Source: Desulfatitalea sp.
GTDB lineage: Bacteria > Desulfobacterota > Desulfobacteria > Desulfobacterales > Desulfosarcinaceae
Assembly (NCBI GenBank): GCA_018224505.1
Contig: JAGTVD010000366.1
Coordinates: 1 to 8,651, forward strand
DNA: 8,651 nt
Reading direction: 5' to 3'
Of this stretch, positions 7,638 to 8,651 are shown one piece after another (positions within the stretch are counted from its first letter, which is position 1; every line of letters starts with the position of its first letter). A program made the position numbers and the translations under genes. The notes beneath the pieces are model-generated. The model had not been told where the DNA came from. It searched no databases and saw nothing but the letters and a program-made list of their open reading frames with translations.

Positions 7638-8651
7638 ATGGATGAAAACCAATTCTTCCGGCAGGCGACATTAAGCCTTTTCAGCAGCCTGGACATCGAA
7701 ACATCCATGCAGCGCTGCCTCGACTTTTTACACCCTCACATTCCGGTTTCCGGCTTGTCGTTCGGCTTGTACGATCCGGAGTTGAACGTCGGTAAAATCC
7801 TGGCGTACATCTGGCCGGACGATTTGCGCGCGCCGAGCAGCATCGTCTCATTCCCCGGCGCGTTCTGGAGCTACTTCAGAAAACGATGGGCCGAGGCGGC
7901 CGATGTGCGCATCGTCAATGACATGGACCAGGAGGATGGGCCGACGCGGCACGTCCTTTCGCAGATCTGGCCTGCGGACATCTCCCTGTTGTTCATGGAC
8001 CTGGCTCTTGATCGGAAGCGTCTGGGCAGCCTCAATCTGTTCGTCAAAGGCAAACACCGGTACGCGGCGTCCCACGCCCAATTGCTTGCCATGCTGCACG
8101 AGCCGTTCGCCACCGCCATCGCCAACATCCTGCAGCACCAGGAAATCCAACGGCTCAACGACATGCTGGTCGACCAGAACCGATACCTTCACCGTGAAAT
8201 GCTGAAGCTGACGGGAGATGCGATCATCGGCGCCAATTTCGGCCTGCGGTCGGTGATGCAAATGATGCGACAGGTGGCGCCCATGGACAGCCCGGTGCTG
8301 CTCATGGGCGAGACCGGCGTGGGAAAGGAGGTGATTGCCAATGCCGTTCATGCTGCCTCCCAGCGCCAGGACAAACCTTTTATAAAAGTCAACTGCGGCG
8401 CCATTCCGGAAACGCTCATCGACAGCGAGTTGTTCGGCCATGAAAAGGGCGCCTTCACTGGGGCCACAGCCCAAAAGCCGGGCCATTTCGAAAGGGCCCA
8501 TACCGGAACAATTTTTCTCGATGAGGTGGGGGATCTGCCGCTGGCGGCCCAGGTGCGGCTGCTGCGGGTGCTGCAGCACCAGGAGATCGAAAGGGTCGGC
8601 GGGACCGAACCGATTCCGGTGGATGTGCGGCTCATCAGCGCCACCCACCGC
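7638..8651 (+). CDS. GAF-domain sigma-54-dependent transcriptional activator (bEBP), 3' end cut by window
   Basis: The first 338 codons are present. Residues about 19-165 look like a GAF-type sensor domain, as in NorR and FhlA, which bind small ligands; there is no phosphorylation receiver domain. A helical linker (about 166-190) leads into the AAA+ domain that remodels sigma-54 RNA polymerase. That domain shows Walker A GETGVGK (224-230), the sigma-54-contacting loop GAFTGA (271-276) after DSELFGHEKG, and Walker B TIFLDE (291-296) with GDLPL following. The rest of the AAA+ domain and the expected C-terminal Fis-type DNA-binding helix-turn-helix lie beyond the edge. All visible catalytic motifs are intact, so it should be a working activator. 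It is transcribed away from the efflux operon, whose promoter is of the sigma-54 type, so that operon is its most likely target. The GAF ligand is unknown. Confidence 0.95.
   Translation, partial: MDENQFFRQATLSLFSSLDIETSMQRCLDFLHPHIPVSGLSFGLYDPELNVGKILAYIWPDDLRAPSSIVSFPGAFWSYFRKRWAEAADVRIVNDMDQEDGPTRHVLSQIWPADISLLFMDLALDRKRLGSLNLFVKGKHRYAASHAQLLAMLHEPFATAIANILQHQEIQRLNDMLVDQNRYLHREMLKLTGDAIIGANFGLRSVMQMMRQVAPMDSPVLLMGETGVGKEVIANAVHAASQRQDKPFIKVNCGAIPETLIDSELFGHEKGAFTGATAQKPGHFERAHTGTIFLDEVGDLPLAAQVRLLRVLQHQEIERVGGTEPIPVDVRLISATHR

Noticed and set aside
7848..8648. Minus-strand 266-codon frame opposite the regulator
   Set aside because: The plus strand encodes intact Walker A, GAFTGA and Walker B motifs, so the opposite frame is a shadow.

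Overview
The window is GC-rich and dominated by a divergent regulator/efflux-pump locus next to a tex housekeeping gene. The GAF-AAA+ sigma-54 activator, the layout and the codon use fit an anaerobic, sulfate-reducer-like member of the former Deltaproteobacteria (Desulfobacterota). That placement is inference from family resemblance; no marker gene fixes it.

Layout, left to right. Positions 1-281 hold a possible minus-strand reading frame running off the left edge, a perfect 18-bp palindrome at its putative start, and a 9-bp-period C/A repeat (G-rich on the tex mRNA strand) that abuts the tex stop codon. Positions 282-2591 (minus) encode Tex, an S1/YqgF RNA-binding protein. A good sigma-70 promoter for tex overlaps the stop codon of the gene before it. 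Positions 2699-7023 (minus) encode an AcrB-type RND pump subunit and its AcrA-type lipoprotein adaptor, overlapping by one base (TAATG). Upstream of these, 7082-7381 (minus) encodes a 99-residue protein that resembles small ABM-like dimeric alpha/beta-barrel proteins. Positions 7638-8651 (plus) hold the first 338 codons of a GAF-domain sigma-54 activator (bEBP), cut by the right edge.

How it works together. The 256-bp divergent gap contains a near-consensus -24/-12 sigma-54 promoter facing the pump operon. It sits about 55 bases upstream of the small gene's start codon. About 90-140 bases further upstream are three related 16-bp imperfect palindromes (consensus CTGTCATATATGACAG), with centres 21 and 30 bp apart, roughly whole helical turns. 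This is the architecture expected of bEBP enhancer sites. The simplest model is that the divergent GAF regulator senses a small molecule, binds these sites, and switches on a three-gene operon: small ABM-like protein, adaptor, pump. Most characterised AcrAB-type pumps are instead controlled by TetR-, MarR- or AraC-type regulators with sigma-70, so the sigma-54 wiring and the small first gene are the most interesting points here. No outer-membrane channel gene (TolC/OprM type) is present in the window.
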